From Lasiodiplodia sp. COLG20 (Eukaryota > Ascomycota > Dothideomycetes > Botryosphaeriales > Botryosphaeriaceae), in the NCBI GenBank assembly GCA_009801085.1, contig VNWV01000001.1, positions 5,642,001 through 5,706,000 of the forward strand: a stretch of 64,000 nt of DNA, given 5' to 3'. The notes under the pieces were generated by a model. The model made no database searches and was not told where the DNA came from. It was given only the letters and a program-made list of their open reading frames with translations. How positions within the stretch are numbered: position 1 is the first letter of the stretch; every line of letters begins with the position of its first letter. Position numbers and translations under genes: made by a program. Positions 59,978 to 64,000 of the stretch are shown here, piece by piece.

Positions 59978-60540
59978 GGTTGGAGGGGTCGGCGGCGATA
60001 AGGCAGTGGCGCGACGATTGCGGGGGAGACTGAGAGTTGCTGAGCAAGCGCGGGCGCGGACTCAGGGCGATGTCGACGGGATCGACAACAGGCTAGGGTG
60101 GGAGTAGCGGACCTGTAGCAGTGCGAGCGATGGACTGGGGTTGACAGATGTACGGGTAAGTGGATGGAGGGAGTCGTGCATTCGAGATAAGGACGGCGCC
60201 AAGCCGCGACACAGTCAAGCTGTCATCCATCCATCGGAGCCGCAGCCGCCCCTCTGCCGACACCACCGCGCTTCTCCCCGCAAAACGTGCTCCAGGCGAG
60301 TCATCTTGTTGGAGTCATCGCCAGCGAGGATCCACATCTTGCCCGATCGTCAACCACCAGCCACGCCAGTGATTCGTTGTCTTGCTGCACATGGGGTGAC
60401 GAAGCACTGTGAAAGCAGGATCTCTTCGGATGGAAGTTGTCTTCAATTTCGTGTCTGGACAAGTGTGGTACAGTCTGAGTCAACGGACTGTGGGAACAGG
60501 GCTGTTTCCTATGGAATGGTCGCATCCCAACAGCTTCCTC
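59978..60540. other. Intergenic region
   Basis: This spacer between two minus-strand genes contains the R3H gene promoter and the dehydrogenase 3' end. Short open frames are present, but none has codon structure or motifs that I can support. Confidence 0.4.
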
Positions 60541-61627
60541 TCAGGGCCCATTCTTGAAAGGCAGACCGCTCTCCTCCCTCACGGCGCCATAGATGCCAGC
60601 AACGTCGCCCTTTGCACCACACGCCTTCTGCACGCCCTCAAGGTGCGAGTCGATCACCTCGACTGCCCTCAGCTTCGCGCCTGATGCTTCGGCTAGGCTC
60701 AGCGCGTGGCGCGCATCCTTCTTTGCCAAATCGACCTGGAAGAGCGGCTGCAGCAGATACGAGTAAAGTCAGCGCTACCTGGCTATGCGTATAGGATGAC
60801 TCACCTCCTCGCGCTTGTAGTAGTCGCCGGAGCGCATTCTGTTGGAATAGGCGGCGTACGGGCCGGGGAACATGGTCTCGATGAACTGGTGCAGGTTGTC
60901 GGTGCCCAGCCCAGATGTCTCGGCCAGTGTGTGGCCAACTGATATGGCTTCGATCATGCCGAAGACGAACGTGTTGCCGATGACCTTCAGCAGCGTGGCC
61001 TTGCCGTGTGATTGTCCGCTGAAGTCGATAATGGCCTTGCCCATGACACCGGTCGTGTATGGCTTAACCTTCTCGATCCAGGACGCCTCGCCCGCCAGCA
61101 CGAAGATGAGCTGGCCAGCATCCGCCATGGCCGGAGCGCCGAAGACTAGTGATGGTCAGTTAATCTTGGTCCCACTGGTTTGCTGAGCTGGAAAACTTAC
61201 CTGGACTGGCCACAAAGCCGGCACCCTTTGCCGAGATCCTCTTCGCGAGAGCATCGCTGGTTTCAGGATGGACAGTGGAGCAGTCGACAAACAACTTGCC
61301 GGTGACATCTACTGCAAGAGCAGAATCGATGGTCTCATTGATGGCCTTATCGTCGCCAACACAAGTAAAGATGATGTCAGCCTGCTTCACGGCATCCTGG
61401 ACCGACGAGACGACGGTAGACTTGCCCGAGGGAAGCTTGGCCGAGAGGTCGTCGGCGCGCTTCTGAGTACGGTTGAAGAGAATGAGCGGCTTCTCCAGAT
61501 TTCCCTTTTCTACCAGATTGGAGCACATGCCCTGCAGCCCATGGGTCAGTTACAAAGCGCAGAGATCCGATTGCACGCTTACTCTGCCCATGTTGCCGAG
61601 GCCAATCCAAGCCAGCTGGGGCGCCAT
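60541..61627 (-). CDS. beta-Hydroxyacid dehydrogenase (6-PGDH NAD-binding / 3-hydroxyisobutyrate dehydrogenase family)
   Basis: Four exons (61583-61627, 61201-61531, 60805-61145, 60541-60747) encode 307 aa, the usual length. The 45-nt first exon carries the Rossmann start IGLGNMG. Exon 2 gives the cofactor-binding strand end ILFNRT, where N-R after the second strand favours NADP(H), and the substrate motif DCSTVHPETSDALA. The splice at 61201/61145 rebuilds SPVFGAPAMADAGQL. The C-terminal helical domain has GKATLLKVIGNTF with the likely catalytic Lys in the G-x-x-x-K position. The family reduces or oxidises small beta-hydroxy acids or semialdehydes; the substrate is unresolved. It is probably cytosolic, with no mitochondrial leader evident. 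It is divergent from the N-acetylglutamate synthase gene. Confidence 0.9.
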
Positions 61628-62141
61628 TTTGCGTGGTTTGTGGGAGGAGATTGTTAATGTCTCAGTCTTCAAAGTTGCTCAGCGAGCGATTTATGGAATC
61701 ACAGTCTCCATGCAGCATGAGGGGTATTTATATATCGCATATCGGCACATGCGAGTGATGGATGTGCGGGGCTGATTAATTCGCATGAAGTTAATTCCGC
61801 CTTTCCCCGACAGTTGTACGTAGGCAAGTGAAGCATCAATGGGAGTGCAATTGCAGAATGGCCTTCCGTCCTGACAAAAGAAATGTCTCATCTTGTTCAT
61901 CACGATGCTATGCAAACCCGACTCGTGGCATAGATGCCTCGGATGCAAGGCAGCGCGCTTGGCGCGGGGAAGCTCGCGCGGCATGTTATCGATAGGGCGT
62001 CATTTTTGCTGCAGCGCGGCGCCCGCGGCTCGCGCAATTTGATCGAGCTCTTCCTTGACTCACTCCTCACCACCAGAAGATATGCCCAAGCTGCTGCTCT
62101 CGCTCTTCGCTCGAGGCAGCGCCTTCTTCGTCCTCTGAGAC
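61628..62141. other. Divergent promoter region
   Basis: This 514-bp spacer between two divergent genes should contain both promoters. Apart from the TATA-like element on the minus strand, the half next to the synthase is GC-rich and contains an upstream open frame (61934-62230) overlapping the synthase start. I do not consider it coding. Confidence 0.45.
61725..61734 (-). promoter_or_regulatory. TATA-box-like element for the dehydrogenase gene
   Basis: The minus strand reads TATATAAATA about 100 bp upstream of the dehydrogenase ATG at 61627. The motif and distance suit a fungal core promoter. There is no experimental support here. Confidence 0.5.
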
Positions 62142-64000
62142 ATGAGCGTCCTCCGCAGCGCCCTCACGGCGCGAGCTTCTTCTACCGCTCGTCTGCGCCC
62201 TCGCGTGCGTCTTGTCCCGTCAAATCTTAACTCCGACTTCGCTCTGCCACATTCTCCTGGCTAACAGGTTGCCTTCACCAGTCTACAGCTGCCATTGACT
62301 CCTCCGTGTCTCTCCAGCGCCTCCGTCAACCTACCGCAAGCTTCGGAAACAGCGTGCGCCCCGATCCCCGAGAAGACGACATTGTGACAACGCCCGCGAC
62401 TGTCAACCCGGACCACGTCGATCACGAGCGCGAATTTATCCTATCCGTACTCAGTACCACAGCGACAAAGCGCGACGCCCGCAACTACCTCGCCCGCTAT
62501 CAGCCTCAAACGCGAAAGAAACAGGCCCAGCGCACCGCTCAGAAGTATGGGCAGCAGCTGGAGCGCGAAACTGCCGCCGCAGTTGCGAAGAACAATGGCT
62601 GGCGCTTGAAGCAGACAGGCGTCAATTTGGGCAACCTGTATGCTCCAACCAAAGCCATGCAGGAGAGCCCTGTCTTCACTCACCAGGAGCTGCCCGAGGA
62701 GACTATCTCAGAAGAAGAGGTTGTTCAGCCCTTGCACGTTGCTCTGGTCAAGGTCAGAGCCGTCGACCTGTGGGATGAGGCAACCTTATACGGTGTGGGC
62801 CTAACGCTCGGTCAGCTCGTGCGCCTCGGTCTGAGCATAGCGGTCGTGGTGGATTGCGACGAGGAGGGTTCTCCGGATGCGCCGGAGAAGATCACAAAAG
62901 AATGGCGAGAAAAGGCAAACGAGCAAGCAGACCGCGTCGTCGAATCGCTGCGCCGCACCACTCCCCAGGGCGGAGTGCGCATCAATGATGCCCTCAGCAT
63001 CTCCAATCATGAGAACGAGTTCTTCTCGAGCAAGGTCGAAGTGCGGGGCGGCGTCAATGTTGAATACCCGAACCTCCTGATTCCACTCCTACAAGGTGGA
63101 AAAATTCCCGTCATTCCGCCCATGGCATTCACGAGAGGTGACTTCACGGTCACCAGGATCCAACCCGATGACGCTATGCTTGCTCTAACCCGTGAGTTCG
63201 CGGGTATTCGACACATCGCCGATAGGAAAGACACCGCGAAATCTTTAGAGGAAATTACGCTGGAGAGGGTAATTGTGCTGGATCCCCTGGGTGGGATTCC
63301 ATTCCCTAACCGCGATGATCGCGCGCACGTTTTTATCAACTTGGAACAGGAATATGAGGCTATCAGAAAAGACCTTCAGGAGGCTCAGATAGCCATGGCG
63401 GAACAGGCGAAGAAGAAAGGCTGGCTCCCGAACCCTTTCGCCAAGTTTACGAAACGAGAACTGGCATCTCTTCCTCCCGTGAATCCCCGCGTCCTGGGGT
63501 CTCCAGATAAGCCTCTACGTCACCTTAAGAACCTGGATTTGGTCCAAAGGACATTGAGACTCCTCCCGCCCGTCTCGTCGGCGTTGATTCTTACCCCTGC
63601 AGAAGCTGCTATCTCTGCCATATCTTCTGACCCCTCAACTCCGGGTGTGCGCACTCGACGACAGAAGAACCCTCTCATTCACAACCTCCTCACCGACAAG
63701 CCCATGGTATCTTCCTCCCATCCAGACTCCCCTCTCGCTCAAATCCCCTCCATCATGCCCGCGACGTTCGTCAAACGGGGCATGCCCGTAACCATGATCC
63801 CGGACCCCAACACCGAGCCATGGCGGCCGCCGCAACCCGGCCAGCCCAGCCTCGACCTCACGGATCCGCGCATCGACTTCCCGCGCCTCGTCCACCTGAT
63901 CGAGGACTCGTTCGGCCGCAAGCTCGACGTCCAGCACTACCTCGATCGCATCAAGAACAAGCTCGCCGGCGTCATCATCGCCGGTGAGTACGAGGGTGGC
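62142..64000 (+). CDS. arg2: Mitochondrial N-acetylglutamate synthase (amino-acid N-acetyltransferase), 3' truncated
   Basis: Exon 1 (62142-62204) encodes a 21-residue Arg/Ser/Ala-rich mitochondrial leader. A 77-nt GTGCGT..CAG intron joins in phase 0 to exon 2 at 62282, open to the window edge, giving 594 visible residues. The fungal synthase pattern is clear: EFILSVLSTTATKRDARNYLARY near the N terminus, then an amino-acid-kinase-like domain (HVALVKVRAVDLWDEATLYGVG; LVRLGLSIAVVVDCDEEG; NLLIPLLQGGKIPVIPP; ERVIVLDPLGGIPF). After NPLIHNLLTDKP comes the start of the N-acetyltransferase domain (FPRLVHLIEDSFGRKLDVQHYL; IIAGEYEGG). It makes N-acetylglutamate from glutamate and acetyl-CoA, the first step of arginine synthesis, in the matrix. 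Orthologue of yeast Arg2 / Neurospora arg-14. The missing end holds most of the acetyltransferase domain. Confidence 0.93.

Noticed and set aside
61934..62230. Upstream frame of 98 codons as an arginine attenuator peptide uORF for the synthase
   Set aside because: The attenuator peptide belongs to carbamoyl-phosphate synthase small-subunit genes. This frame is much longer, unlike it in sequence, and overlaps the synthase start.

Overview
The window looks like nuclear DNA of a filamentous ascomycete (Pezizomycotina). The genes have short GT..AG introns (48-100 nt). There is a Zn2Cys6 regulator, a fungal mitochondrial N-acetylglutamate synthase, and a huge secreted Ser/Thr-rich GLEYA-type adhesin. 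I cannot name the species from the sequence. Gene models were built by hand from reading frames and splice sites; no database search was run.

Left flank (1-8.2 kb): a DUF1349 protein (minus), a phytanoyl-CoA-dioxygenase-like Fe(II)/2-oxoglutarate enzyme (plus), a Zn2Cys6 transcription factor (plus), a maltose-O-acetyltransferase-like hexapeptide enzyme (plus), and a Ser-rich orphan protein (minus). The dioxygenase, regulator and acetyltransferase lie head-to-tail, which would fit a small locally controlled metabolic set. That is inference.

Centre (9.08-55.13 kb, minus): one gene fills about 72% of the window. A 474-nt first exon with a signal peptide is spliced across a 100-nt intron to a single uninterrupted exon of about 45.5 kb, giving a predicted protein of 15,315 residues. 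From N to C terminus it has a signal peptide and small N-terminal region; an Arg/Ser-rich then Ser/Thr-rich segment; 58 long repeats (family A); a linker; about 77 shorter repeats (family B); a Gly/Ser/Pro/Ala linker; several blocks of flocculin-like repeats; a fourfold Cys-rich module; more repeats; a Cys-containing module; and a C-terminal GLEYA/PA14-like head. No GPI-anchor signal is visible. It looks like an adhesive head on an extraordinarily long stalk of roughly 195 repeats, and it is the standout feature of the window.

Right flank (55.1-64 kb): about 2.7 kb of gene-poor DNA, partly AT-rich, with decayed coding-like and tRNA-like pieces. Then come a small coiled protein with an N-terminal CxxC (minus), an R3H-domain protein (minus), a beta-hydroxyacid dehydrogenase family enzyme (minus), and N-acetylglutamate synthase (plus, cut by the window end). 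The last two are divergent across about 0.5 kb.
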